Source of the DNA: Acidimicrobiia bacterium
Lineage (GTDB): Bacteria; Acidobacteriota; Vicinamibacteria; Vicinamibacterales; UBA2999
DNA length: 49,263 bases
Reading direction: 5' to 3'
NCBI GenBank assembly: GCA_016871275.1
Contig: VFZG01000025.1
Location: 1 to 49,263 of the forward strand
The position numbers were made by a program, and so were the translations under genes. The notes under the pieces were generated by a model. The model was not told the DNA's origin. It did no database searches and saw only the letters and a program-made list of their open reading frames with translations. This document shows positions 17,185 through 25,254 of the stretch, piece after piece (position 1 is the first letter of the stretch; the number at the start of each line of letters is the position of its first letter).

Positions 17185-17780
17185 TGGCGCACTTTGCCAT
17201 CCGCGCGATACAGATAGAGCGTACGCGAGCGTCCCTCGGCGTCGGTGAAGGAGTCGGTTTTCTCCGGCGCCCAGTCACCGAACGAGAAGTTATGCGCCAC
17301 CAGCCGCGTGCCCGGTTTCATCTGCTTGGTCAGGATGGGCCGCAGCCGCAGATTCGACGCCGACAGCAGGTAGGTGGTCACCACCGTCGCCGTCGACACG
17401 TCGGTCTTCATGGCGTCCTGCAACCTGAATTCGACCAGCTGCGTGACGCCGGCGGCCTTGGCGTTGGCATTGGCTTCGGCAATTCGGGCGGGGTCAATGT
17501 CCACCCCGAAAGCGCGGGCGCCGTACTTTTTCGCGGCGGTCACGGGAATCCGGCCATCGCCGCACCCCAGGTCAATCACGTAGTCGTTCTTGGTCACCCC
17601 GGCCAGTGCCAGCATTCGCTCGACTACATCCTGTGGAGTGGGGACGTAGGGAGCCAACTGGGGCGCATCGGCGCGTTTCAGTGGCTGGGCTGTCTGGAGG
17701 TCCGGAAGCCTGGATGCCTGGAGGCCTGAACAAATGGTCAAAGATGCAAAAAGTGACAAACCGGCGGCGAATCGAATCAT
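17181..17780 (-). CDS. Exported or membrane-anchored class I SAM-dependent methyltransferase
   Basis: From the ATG at 17780 the protein has 199 residues. This start lies 7 bases after a TATGCT -10-like hexamer; a further ATG at 17792 falls inside that hexamer. The first 20 residues are a signal-like hydrophobic segment, unusual for a SAM enzyme. The Rossmann motif I is clear (VIDLGCGDGRIPV), with DIDPARI as the acidic motif II and a VVTTYLLSASNLRLRP stretch later. Family members of this type are annotated only as methyltransferases, so the substrate is unknown. Part of the mature N-terminus (QASRLPDLQT) is encoded by a repeat-like GC-rich tract also seen elsewhere in the window. Confidence 0.78.
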   Translation of the reverse strand: MIRFAAGLSLFASLTICSGLQASRLPDLQTAQPLKRADAPQLAPYVPTPQDVVERMLALAGVTKNDYVIDLGCGDGRIPVTAAKKYGARAFGVDIDPARIAEANANAKAAGVTQLVEFRLQDAMKTDVSTATVVTTYLLSASNLRLRPILTKQMKPGTRLVAHNFSFGDWAPEKTDSFTDAEGRSRTLYLYRADGKVRQ

Positions 17781-17859
17781 GTCGGTCAGCATACAGAATC
17801 CGCTGTAACCGTGCGCGAAATCAGGGGTTACCACGCGCATTCCTGTTACGTCCTGAACT

Positions 17860-17877
17860 CGCCAAAAGTGGCGTTTT
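17860..17877 (+). terminator. Small hairpin with T run upstream of carD
   Basis: CGCCA and TGGCG (17860-17864, 17869-17873) can pair around AAAG and are followed by TTTT. It looks like a short intrinsic terminator on the plus strand. No plus-strand gene precedes it closely, so it may shield carD from stray transcription or be chance. Confidence 0.3.
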
Positions 17878-17890
17878 CAGGCCATTTCCG

Positions 17891-17919
17891 TTGAATTTCG
17901 GCCATTCGTCGGCTATACT
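17891..17919 (+). promoter_or_regulatory. Promoter of carD
   Basis: TTGAAT (17891-17896), a 17-base spacer and TATACT (17914-17919) form a good sigma-70 type promoter. Transcription would begin near 17926, giving a leader of about 65 bases before the GTG at 17991. Confidence 0.7.
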
Positions 17920-17990
17920 GATGGAAGCTGATAGTGCAGTTCACTCCCGCCATCACCATCAGATCAGAGCGAGATCGAAACGAGGGGCAC

Positions 17991-18599
17991 GTGGGATTCA
18001 AGATCGGTGACAAGGTCATATACCCGAACCATGGGCTCGGGGTCGTTGAGAAGGTCGAAGAGAAGACCATTCTCGGTACCACTTGCGGTTTTTTCCACCT
18101 CAGGATCCTGTCGAATGAGACGACCGTGCTGGTCCCGGTCGCCAACGTCGACAACGTCGGCCTCCGCCGTGCCATCACCGACGAAGAAGTCGAACGGCTG
18201 TTCCAGCTGCTCGGCGACGGCAAGATTGACAACCACCAGAACTGGAAGGGGCGCTTCAAGGACAATTCCGACAAGATGCGCACCGGCTCGATCTACGACA
18301 TGGCCGATGTGCTCAAGAGCCTGACCTTCCTGGCCAAGTCCAAGAGCCTGTCGTTCCGTGAAAAGCGCATGCTGGATCGCGCCAAGTCGCTGATCATCTC
18401 CGAGATCTCCGAAGTGATGCAGACCACCCAGCAGGCCATCGAGCATCGCGTCAGCGAGTCGCTCGAGAAGTGCTTCATGACCAAGGCCCGCAACGCCCAG
18501 CGCGCTGTGGCCCGCGCCGCCACCAAGGCGGCCCCGGCCAAGGCCGCGGCCCGCACGGCGGCCCCGGTTGCCAAGCAGCGCCAGGCGCGAGCGTCCTAA
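17991..18599 (+). CDS. CarD-family transcription regulator with basic Ala/Lys-rich tail
   Basis: The start is GTG at 17991, preceded by GAGGGG; this places the conserved opening GFKIGDKVIYPNHGLGVVE at the N-terminus, as in other CarD proteins. The 202 residues comprise the Tudor-like RNA-polymerase interaction domain (about 1-65) and the helical DNA-binding domain (about 70-160). CarD binds the RNA polymerase beta subunit and stabilises open promoter complexes. The last 40 residues (ARAATKAAPAKAAARTAAPV) are a basic Ala/Lys/Pro tail, like histone H1-type tails and longer than usual CarD ends. The CarD call is firm; a DNA-binding role for the tail is inference. Confidence 0.9.
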   Translation: MGFKIGDKVIYPNHGLGVVEKVEEKTILGTTCGFFHLRILSNETTVLVPVANVDNVGLRRAITDEEVERLFQLLGDGKIDNHQNWKGRFKDNSDKMRTGSIYDMADVLKSLTFLAKSKSLSFREKRMLDRAKSLIISEISEVMQTTQQAIEHRVSESLEKCFMTKARNAQRAVARAATKAAPAKAAARTAAPVAKQRQARAS

Positions 18600-18671
18600 G
18601 AAGTCAGAAGTTGGAAGAGAGAGGTGAGAAGAGACGACGCTTCTCACCTCTGACATTGTACTTTTCACTTC
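18600..18671. repeat. 72-bp imperfect inverted repeat between carD and plsC
   Basis: The inner arms AGAGGTGAGAAG (18620-18631) and CTTCTCACCTCT (18640-18651) pair perfectly over 12 bases around an 8-base loop. The outer parts GAAGTCAGAAGT and ACTTTTCACTTC also pair, giving 24 of 32 matches over the full arms. It begins one base after the carD stop. No T run follows the inner stem, so it looks more like a REP/MITE-type or RNA-processing element than a terminator. Confidence 0.7.
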
Positions 18672-19372
18672 GTTCCATCTTCACCTACCTCCTCATTTCC
18701 CTTTACGTCCTGGTCGCCGGGCCGATTGCGCTGGCCATCGGGGTGCCCTTCAAGAACAAGACCGCGTTGTATGTGCCTGGACGGATCGGCGTCTGGCTGG
18801 CATTGACGTGCGCCGGCATCCGCCGTCGCGTGCGCGGACTCGAGCACGTGCCCCCGAATCGGGCCGTGGTGTTCTGCTCCAACCACGAGAGCAACGTTGA
18901 TCCGCCGGTGCTGTTTCTCGCGCTGCACAGCCGACTCCACGTGCTGTTCAAGCAGGAGCTGACCAAGCTGCCGATCCTCGGCCGGGTGATGGTGGCGGGT
19001 GGGTTCGTGCCGGTTGAGCGCGACAAGCGCGAGGCGTCGATCGCGTCGATCGATCGGGCGGCCGGGTCGATTCGCGCCGGCAATTCATTCCTGATTTTTC
19101 CGGAAGGCACCCGCAGCCGCACCGCCGAGATGCTGCCGTTCAAGAAGGGCGGCTTCATCATGGCCATCAAGGCACAGGCGCCGATCGTGCCGGTGTATGT
19201 GTCGGGCGGCCGCGCCGCCATGCAGAAGGGCAGCTGGTTCGTGCGGCCGGTGCTGGTGGATGTCAGAGTTGGTAAGCCGGTGGAAACGGCCGGAATGTCA
19301 ATCGACCAGCGTGACGAGCTGATCGACGTGGTTCGAACTCGCATCGAGGAATTGCGTAACAATCCACAATAG
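18656..19372 (+). CDS. plsC: 1-acyl-sn-glycerol-3-phosphate acyltransferase (PlsC family)
   Basis: This phospholipid enzyme transfers an acyl chain to lysophosphatidate at the membrane. The acyltransferase motifs are intact: NHESNVD (residues 76-82, the H-x4-D motif), FVPVERDKR near 117, FPEGTR (148-153) and APIVPVYVSGG later. An N-terminal membrane segment spans about residues 6-30. The start is uncertain because no ATG is available: TTG at 18656 gives 238 residues, the normal family length, while TTG at 18611 would run through the hairpin after carD. It lies downstream of carD and 17 bases before a DUF4126 gene, so the three are probably co-transcribed. Confidence 0.85.
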   Translation: MYFSLRSIFTYLLISLYVLVAGPIALAIGVPFKNKTALYVPGRIGVWLALTCAGIRRRVRGLEHVPPNRAVVFCSNHESNVDPPVLFLALHSRLHVLFKQELTKLPILGRVMVAGGFVPVERDKREASIASIDRAAGSIRAGNSFLIFPEGTRSRTAEMLPFKKGGFIMAIKAQAPIVPVYVSGGRAAMQKGSWFVRPVLVDVRVGKPVETAGMSIDQRDELIDVVRTRIEELRNNPQ

Positions 19373-19389
19373 GCCTCCGGGCCACCAGG

Positions 19390-19980
19390 ATGATTGAACT
19401 ACTCGCCACGCTGGGACGGACCCTGGGCTTCTCGCTGGCCGCAGGCGTGAACCTGTATGCGACGGTGGCGATTCTCGGCCTCGCATCGCGCTATCAGTGG
19501 GTCCAGCTTCCCGAACAGTTCAGGGTTTTCGATAACCCGTGGATCATCGGCCTGGCCGGTGTGCTCTACGTGGTCGAATTCGTCGCCGACAAGGTGCCGT
19601 GGGTGGATTCGATCTGGGACTCGATCCACACGCTGATTCGTCCGATTGGCGGTGCACTGATCGCGGTGGCGTCGCTCGGCGATGCCAACCCCGTGGTCAC
19701 GGGCCTGATCGCGCTGCTGGGCGGCGCCGTGGCCGCCAGCAGTCACGCGACCAAGGCGGGCACCCGCGTCGCCGCCAACACCAGCCCCGAGCCGTTCAGC
19801 AACTGGTTCCTCAGCCTGGCCGAAGACGCGTTCGTCATCGGCCTGAGCGTCATTACGCTCAAGTTCCCGCTCATTGCGCTCGGCATGAGCGTCGTGATCC
19901 TGGTGCTGATCGTCCTGACGATTCGCGCTGTGTGGCGCTGGCTGCGCCAGCGCCGGCGCCCGCTGGGATCAGCGGTATGA
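19390..19980 (+). CDS. DUF4126 family membrane protein
   Basis: The 196-residue protein has five or six hydrophobic segments and the DUF4126 landmarks: SLAAGVNLYATVAILGLASR near the N-terminus, VEFVADKVPWVDSIWDSIHT near 63-82, and SSHATKAGTRVAANTSPEPF near 117-136. The VADKVPWVD..WD motif with its acidic residues is the family's hallmark. Its function is not known. It follows plsC and precedes the VWA gene by 36 bases; the position next to plsC hints at an envelope role. Confidence 0.85.
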   Translation: MIELLATLGRTLGFSLAAGVNLYATVAILGLASRYQWVQLPEQFRVFDNPWIIGLAGVLYVVEFVADKVPWVDSIWDSIHTLIRPIGGALIAVASLGDANPVVTGLIALLGGAVAASSHATKAGTRVAANTSPEPFSNWFLSLAEDAFVIGLSVITLKFPLIALGMSVVILVLIVLTIRAVWRWLRQRRRPLGSAV

Positions 19981-20016
19981 TGCCCAGTGCCAACGCCTGC
20001 CACTAAACGTAACGCC

Positions 20017-22059
20017 ATGCGCTATTGCGTGCTGGTGCTCGGTCTCACGTTCGTCCCTGGCCTTCTCTACAGCCAGGAGCAGCCGCTGCCACGGTTTCGG
20101 GCCGGTGCCAACCTGGTGCGCGCCGACGTGTATGTCTCGCAGGACGGCGCCGCCGTGACCGATCTCACGGCCGAAGACTTCGTCGTATTCGAGGACGACA
20201 AGCCGCAGCAGATCGAGAGCTTCGAGCGGATCGAGGCGAGCCGACCGAACCCGCAAACCGAGCGTGTCAATCCCACGAACGTCCGCGACATGCAGCAGCA
20301 GCTCACGGATGCGGTGCGCGTCTTCACGTTCTTCTTCGACACGTGGCGCGTCTCGCTGCCGGGTTCGTACCATGCGCAACAGCCGATCGTCGAGTCGCTC
20401 AACCGTGTGATCGGTCCGGGCGATCTCGTCGGCGTCATGACGCCGGAGATGTCGCCCTCGTCCGTCACCTACAGCAGCGGCACCTCGAGCATCGAGCGCC
20501 TGGTGACGGGCGCATGGGCCTGGGGCAAGCGCGACAGTGTCGACCGCTTGCAGAGCGACCAGGAGATGGCGCTGGTCAACTGTTACGGCGAGCAGGCGGC
20601 GTGGCCGTTCATCCTGCGCATGCGCGAAGAAGACACGCTGCAGTCCCTCGAGGCGCTGGTCGGCTACCTCGAGGCGTACCGGCCCGAGCGAAAGTTCGTG
20701 ATGGTGTTCACCGAGGGGTGGGCGCTGTATCGACCCCAACCCGGGCTGTTGGAGTTGTTGCCGCGCGGCGCGCAACCGGATCCCCTGGGCACCGACCCGC
20801 GCACCGGTGGCCTGCGAAAGCAGGGCGCCATCGATCCGCAAACGGGTGACCAGTCCAACGAGGCGTGCAGCCGCGAGACCACCCGGCTGGCGTACTCCGA
20901 TCACGAACACGATTTCCGCGAGCTGTTGCAACGCGCCAACCGCGCCAACGTCAGCTTCTACCCGATCGATGCGCGCGGGTTGATCGTCTTCGACACGCCG
21001 ATTGAGTGGGGCGTGCCGCCGGCCGCGGATTTCGCGTCGATGGACCATCGCTTCGGCCATTTGCGCTCGATGGCGTCGGAAACCGATGGTGAGGCCATGC
21101 TGAATACGTCGGACGTCTCGCGCGCGATGGCGAAGGTCTTCGCCGACGTCGGTTCGTACTATCTGCTTGGTTACTACTCGACCAATCCGAAACTCGACGG
21201 GCGCTTCCGCCGTATTCGGGTCGAGGTCACGCGCGCGGGCGTCGACGTGCGGGCCCGTAGGGGCTATCTTGCGCCGACCGAAGCCGAAGCCAGGGCAGCG
21301 GGTGCCGCAATCGAGAGGGCCGGCGCCAAGCCGGGCCCGCCACCCACCGTCGCTCGCGCGCTGGACGCCATTGCGCCGGCCCGTGGAAATCTGCCGGTGC
21401 GCCTGCAGGCCGTCGGCGGCCGCAACACTATCCGCGCGATCGTCGAGCTCGACGTGGCCACCGCGAAGCAGCCCGAGTGGACAGCAGGCGGCACCGTGAA
21501 GCTGACCATCGAACCCGAGCGCACGACGATCTCGAAGGCCGCGCCTGCCCAGACGCTGACCCTGTCGCTCGATGCGGGGCAGCGCAGCATCGTGATTGAC
21601 GGCGAACGGCCGCTGGCGGCGGGGCGCTACGCCGTCCGCGCGGAGCTCACGCCGCGCAACGGTCGTGTGCCGCTCCAGGTGACGACACTTGCCTCGGTGC
21701 CGGCTGATGCGTCCGAAGTCGGAACCGGCGGACTCGCCGCGCGAAGGGGACCGAGCACCGGGCTGGCGTACATCGCAACGGCTGATCCGCGATTCCGACG
21801 TACCGAGCGCCTGCGCCTCGAGGTGCCGCTCGCGGCCGATGGATTCACCGGCACCGGCAGGATCCTGACCCGCGAAGGACAAGCGCTGCCGCTCATCGTC
21901 ACCTTCTCAGCGCGGATGGACGAGGCTACGAAGCGACAGTTCGGTGTCGCCGACGTCACGCTCGCGCCGCTGGCCACCGGCGATTACGTGGTGGAGTTGT
22001 CGCTGACGAAAGACGGACGGACGGAAGCCATTACCTATGGCTTCCGCCTTGTCCCCTAG
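20017..22059 (+). CDS. Secreted VWA-domain protein of the acidobacterial type
   Basis: The ATG at 20017 gives 680 residues and a signal peptide (RYCVLVLGLTFVPGLLYS). The N-terminal segment VYVSQDGAAVTDLTAEDFVV and FEDDKPQQIESFE is the opening of the 'VWFA-related acidobacterial' family (TIGR03436). The VWA fold follows (about 105-390) and ends at YLLGYYST, FRRIRVEVTRAGVDVRARRG. The usual MIDAS DxSxS appears as DTWRVS, so metal binding may be altered. After residue 430 come beta-rich, Ig-like regions. Such proteins are abundant in Acidobacteriota and probably act in protein or surface binding. Its stop shares the bases CTAG with the stop of the convergent gene. Confidence 0.82.
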   Translation: MRYCVLVLGLTFVPGLLYSQEQPLPRFRAGANLVRADVYVSQDGAAVTDLTAEDFVVFEDDKPQQIESFERIEASRPNPQTERVNPTNVRDMQQQLTDAVRVFTFFFDTWRVSLPGSYHAQQPIVESLNRVIGPGDLVGVMTPEMSPSSVTYSSGTSSIERLVTGAWAWGKRDSVDRLQSDQEMALVNCYGEQAAWPFILRMREEDTLQSLEALVGYLEAYRPERKFVMVFTEGWALYRPQPGLLELLPRGAQPDPLGTDPRTGGLRKQGAIDPQTGDQSNEACSRETTRLAYSDHEHDFRELLQRANRANVSFYPIDARGLIVFDTPIEWGVPPAADFASMDHRFGHLRSMASETDGEAMLNTSDVSRAMAKVFADVGSYYLLGYYSTNPKLDGRFRRIRVEVTRAGVDVRARRGYLAPTEAEARAAGAAIERAGAKPGPPPTVARALDAIAPARGNLPVRLQAVGGRNTIRAIVELDVATAKQPEWTAGGTVKLTIEPERTTISKAAPAQTLTLSLDAGQRSIVIDGERPLAAGRYAVRAELTPRNGRVPLQVTTLASVPADASEVGTGGLAARRGPSTGLAYIATADPRFRRTERLRLEVPLAADGFTGTGRILTREGQALPLIVTFSARMDEATKRQFGVADVTLAPLATGDYVVELSLTKDGRTEAITYGFRLVP

Positions 22060-23165
22060 GACCCACCGGTCCTGAACGTCAACGTGAAGGGCGCCATCGC
22101 GCCATCATCGGTGCCCCTCACGCCTTCCAGGATCTCCATCTTCACCAGTCGGAACGGTTCGAACGGAGCGGAGGGGCGAATCTCCAGCGCGCGATTCTCC
22201 CGGGTGTAGTTGGTCGTGAACGCGATCGGCGCGTCCTGCCTCGCGCTACCCGGCTGGTAGGTGAGTCGCACCCGGTCCTTCAGCGTCGCCACGTTCAGGT
22301 CACGCGACAACTGCATGCGAATGCGCTCCGCCAGCCGCACATCGGCCTCGCCCTCTGCGGGGGCCGTAAACAGGACCTCAACCGGCGGAGGGGGCGGCAG
22401 CTCGATCGCCGCTTCGGCGGTTTCTTCCGGCGTGGGCGCCAGCTCGATGCGGGTGCCGTCGAGCCACGTCAGACCCTTGGCCGAGCGAACCGTGCCTTGC
22501 ACCTTCACCCAGCGTCCGGTGTCGATGCGCTTGCTCGGATCGAACGTGAAGTCGCGGCCCTTTGACGGCACGCCCATCACCCAGAGGGCGGCGTCTCCGG
22601 CGCGCAGCACGAACTGGTGGCGGTTCTGGGCGGGAGCCTCCGGCAGGTCGCCGAACAGGTTGCGGCCGCGATACTGACCGGTGATCGTAACGTTCTGCGC
22701 GTCGAAGCGGGCAGGTTCCATCGCCACTGCTCTCAGGGGAGGCGTGGTCGCGTCGGTCGCCGTGGGCGGCGGGGCCGTGCCGCCAAGCAGCAGAATCAGC
22801 TCTTCACCTGGTTTAGGCCATCGCTCCTGATAGGCCGAGCGGATCCGCTCGAGGAGACTGAAAGGGATGAGCCGCGGGTCGTCTTGCGACATCCGCCCGA
22901 TGTCGAGGAGCTGGCCGCGAGCCTCCAGACGTCCTTCGCGCACTTCGCGCGCAATCAGGGTGATGGCACCTTCGTCGGTGCCGATTGTGGCGCGTTCGGG
23001 ACTGCCTTTCACGTCGCCGATGACCAGCACCGTCTGCTGGTGATAGAAGCCGGAATAGGCCCGAATCGCCGTGATGGTCGTGGCGCGACGGGGCTGGGGC
23101 TGTGCCGCAGCCGTCATGCCGAGCAAGGCCACGCAAGCCAACCCGAGGAACGTCCGGGAGCGCAT
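22056..23165 (-). CDS. Secreted protein with C-terminal bacterial Ig-like domain
   Basis: The 369-residue protein has a signal peptide (cut near AAA-QP). The central part includes two OB-like beta segments, NVTITGQYRGRNLFGDLPEA and GRWVKVQGTVRSAKGLTWLD, reminiscent of nucleic-acid-binding OB or 'tRNA-anticodon-like' strands but without clear evidence of that role. Residues about 265-365 (VLFTAPAEGEADVRLAERIR through FTLTFRTGG) match the SbsA/Big_5 Ig-like domain. It follows the OPT transporter gene by 9 bases on the same strand, so it is likely its operon partner. Function unknown. Confidence 0.75.
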   Translation of the reverse strand: MRSRTFLGLACVALLGMTAAAQPQPRRATTITAIRAYSGFYHQQTVLVIGDVKGSPERATIGTDEGAITLIAREVREGRLEARGQLLDIGRMSQDDPRLIPFSLLERIRSAYQERWPKPGEELILLLGGTAPPPTATDATTPPLRAVAMEPARFDAQNVTITGQYRGRNLFGDLPEAPAQNRHQFVLRAGDAALWVMGVPSKGRDFTFDPSKRIDTGRWVKVQGTVRSAKGLTWLDGTRIELAPTPEETAEAAIELPPPPPVEVLFTAPAEGEADVRLAERIRMQLSRDLNVATLKDRVRLTYQPGSARQDAPIAFTTNYTRENRALEIRPSAPFEPFRLVKMEILEGVRGTDDGAMAPFTLTFRTGGS

Positions 23166-23174
23166 CTACGTTTC

Positions 23175-25136
23175 TTACACCTTCCGTTGTGCGAATCTCA
23201 CGAGAATAGCGGCGAGCACGAAGAACATCCCCGCGCCCGCCCATTGTCCGAAGTCACCGTCACGAAGCAACGGCATGGCGCCGCCGACCCCCTGGAGCGT
23301 CGAGAGCACGGTATAGCCGCGTTGCTCCAACCCCACCAAGACGGCAAACAGGATGCCCGCCAGCGAACCGCCGGCGATCAAGCCTGAGCTGAACAGCGTG
23401 CCGGAGCTCAGGTCGGAATCGCTGCTTTCGCCGGTCTTGCGCTCGACGAACCAGCGCACCAGGCCGCCGAGGAAGATTGGTGCGGTGGTGGCGATTGGCA
23501 GGTAGGCGCCCACCGCGAACGACAGCGAGTGCACGCCGCACAGTTCGAGCGTCACCGCGATGAACACGCCCACGAGCACGAGACCCCAGGGCAGATCCTG
23601 CGACAGCAACCCCTTGATCAGCGTGGCCATCAGCGTCGCTTGCGGGGCGGCGACTTCGGCCGAGCCGATGCCGAACACCTGGTGCATGTACAGCACCGTC
23701 AAGCCGATCACGAACGCGGAGGCGACCGCGCCGATGGCGAGACCCATCTGCTGGTAGATCGGCGTGGCGCCGACCAGGTAACCGGTCTTCAGGTCCTGCG
23801 AGGTGTTGCCGGCGTTCGCGGCGCAGATGCAGACCAGGGCGCCCACGGAGATGGCCACCGGCGCATAGACGTCACCGGTCCAGCCGAGCGCCACGAAGAT
23901 TACACAGGTGATGATCAGCGTCGCGATGGTCATGCCGGAGATCGGGTTCGACGATGAGCCGATCAGGCCGGTGATGCGTGACGACACCGTCGCGAAGAAG
24001 AAGCCGAAGACGACGATCAGGACGGCGGCCAGCACGTTGCCCTGCGTCGGGAGGCCCGGCATCACCGCCAGGAAAACGGCCAGCGCCAGCGAGCCGCCGA
24101 GCACAATCTTCATCGACAGGTCGCGCTCGGTGCGGATCGTGCCGCCGCCGGCACCCGAGCCGAATCCCTTGAACCCGTCGCGCGCCGACGCAATGATGGT
24201 CGGCAACGTGCGGCCCAGGGTGATCAGGCCTGCGGCCAGCACCGCGCCGGCGCCGATGTAGCGGATGTAGGCGCTCCAGATCTGTCCCGGACTCATTTCT
24301 GAAATCAGGAACGGCTGTCCAGTGGCCGGGTTGTTGACCATGCCCGGATGGATGGGAGGGAACGCGTTCAAAATCGCCGCGCCCAGCAATGACAGCAGCG
24401 GCAGCAAGACCAGCCACGACAGCACACCGCCGGCGACCATCGTCCCGGCAATGCGCGGGCCGATCACGTAGCCGACGCCCATGTACTCCGGCGAGAGATC
24501 GACGTTGACGGTCGCGTTGGGAAACTGGCTGGTGGGCGGCGCGCTATAGCCGACTTCGGCGAGGAACAGATTGAAGATGTTGGTGAACGACTTGAACAGG
24601 GCGCCGATGCCAAGGCCGCTGAACACCAGCGCCGCCAGCTTGCCGCCACGCTCGCCCGCGACCAGCACTTCCGCGCAGGCGGTGCCCTCGGGATACGGCA
24701 GCACGCCGTGCTCCTTGACGATCAGGGCGCGGCGCAGCGGCACCATCATCAGCACGCCGAGAATGCCGCCGGCAAACGCCAGCATGGTGATCTGGGTGTA
24801 GTTGAAATACTTCGGCCCTTCGGGCACGAGGAAGATCAACGCCGGGATGGTGAACACCACGCCGCCGGCAATGGCTTCACCGGCCGATCCGATCGTCTGG
24901 ACGATGTTGTTCTCCAGGATGGTGGACCCGCCGAGCCTCTTGAGCACCGAGATGGCGAGCACTGCGATCGGAATCGACGCGCTGACCGTGAGGCCCGCGC
25001 GCAGTCCGAGGTACACCGTGGACGCGCCGAACAGCAGTCCGAACAGGACGCCGAGAATCACCGCCTTGGCGGTGAACTCCGCCATCGACTGATCTGCGGG
25101 GACGTAGGGCTGGAACGGCTTGGTGGGGCCTGCCAT
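23175..25136 (-). CDS. OPT-family oligopeptide or metal-chelate transporter
   Basis: The ATG at 25136 gives 653 residues starting MAGPTKPFQPYVPADQS, just before the first membrane helix; upstream frame is not credible as coding and crosses the promoter. About 15 hydrophobic helices are present. Family landmarks are ENNIVQTIGSAGEAIAGGVV near 95, PYPEGTACAEVL near 165, and the SNPISGMTIATLI segment in the second half. Bacterial OPT proteins carry peptides or metal complexes with proton symport. The gene diverges from rex across 107 bases and starts 7 bases after a TAGAAT hexamer, suggesting a leaderless message. Confidence 0.9.
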   Translation of the reverse strand: MAGPTKPFQPYVPADQSMAEFTAKAVILGVLFGLLFGASTVYLGLRAGLTVSASIPIAVLAISVLKRLGGSTILENNIVQTIGSAGEAIAGGVVFTIPALIFLVPEGPKYFNYTQITMLAFAGGILGVLMMVPLRRALIVKEHGVLPYPEGTACAEVLVAGERGGKLAALVFSGLGIGALFKSFTNIFNLFLAEVGYSAPPTSQFPNATVNVDLSPEYMGVGYVIGPRIAGTMVAGGVLSWLVLLPLLSLLGAAILNAFPPIHPGMVNNPATGQPFLISEMSPGQIWSAYIRYIGAGAVLAAGLITLGRTLPTIIASARDGFKGFGSGAGGGTIRTERDLSMKIVLGGSLALAVFLAVMPGLPTQGNVLAAVLIVVFGFFFATVSSRITGLIGSSSNPISGMTIATLIITCVIFVALGWTGDVYAPVAISVGALVCICAANAGNTSQDLKTGYLVGATPIYQQMGLAIGAVASAFVIGLTVLYMHQVFGIGSAEVAAPQATLMATLIKGLLSQDLPWGLVLVGVFIAVTLELCGVHSLSFAVGAYLPIATTAPIFLGGLVRWFVERKTGESSDSDLSSGTLFSSGLIAGGSLAGILFAVLVGLEQRGYTVLSTLQGVGGAMPLLRDGDFGQWAGAGMFFVLAAILVRFAQRKV

Positions 25137-25143
25137 GCGCGGG

Positions 25144-25149
25144 ATTCTA
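25144..25149 (-). promoter_or_regulatory. -10-like hexamer of the OPT gene
   Basis: TAGAAT on the minus strand ends 7 bases before the ATG at 25136. No good -35 and no Shine-Dalgarno are seen, so a leaderless or near-leaderless message is likely. Confidence 0.4.
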
Positions 25150-25226
25150 GCAGGCTCCCTGTGATGTGACGGCCGGGCACCGCCTCCGCCGAGCAATTCG
25201 ACGCCGGCCGGAGCGCGGAATTGAGT

Positions 25227-25254
25227 TATCCTGCAAACGTCTTGTGAACTCACA
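25227..25254 (+). promoter_or_regulatory. Start region of rex: TATCCT hexamer and TGTGA/TCACA palindrome
   Basis: TATCCT (25227-25232) lies 11 bases before the GTG. The palindrome TGTGAACTCACA (25243-25254) overlaps the start codon. It has the same half-sites as Rex operators but only two bases between TGTGA and TCACA, where the consensus has six, so autoregulation is possible but unproven. Confidence 0.35.

Noticed and set aside
18470-18655. Upstream extension of the plsC frame
   Set aside because: It overlaps the carD end and runs through the inverted repeat; the residues are not like any acyltransferase N-terminus.
19969-21882. A 637-codon open frame on the minus strand
   Set aside because: Antisense to the VWA gene, which has a signal peptide and family motifs. 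The antisense product looks random and Arg/His-rich.
25137-25253. Longer N-terminus for the OPT transporter
   Set aside because: The added residues are Gly/Arg/Pro-rich, cross the divergent promoter region and precede the usual start MAGPTKPF.
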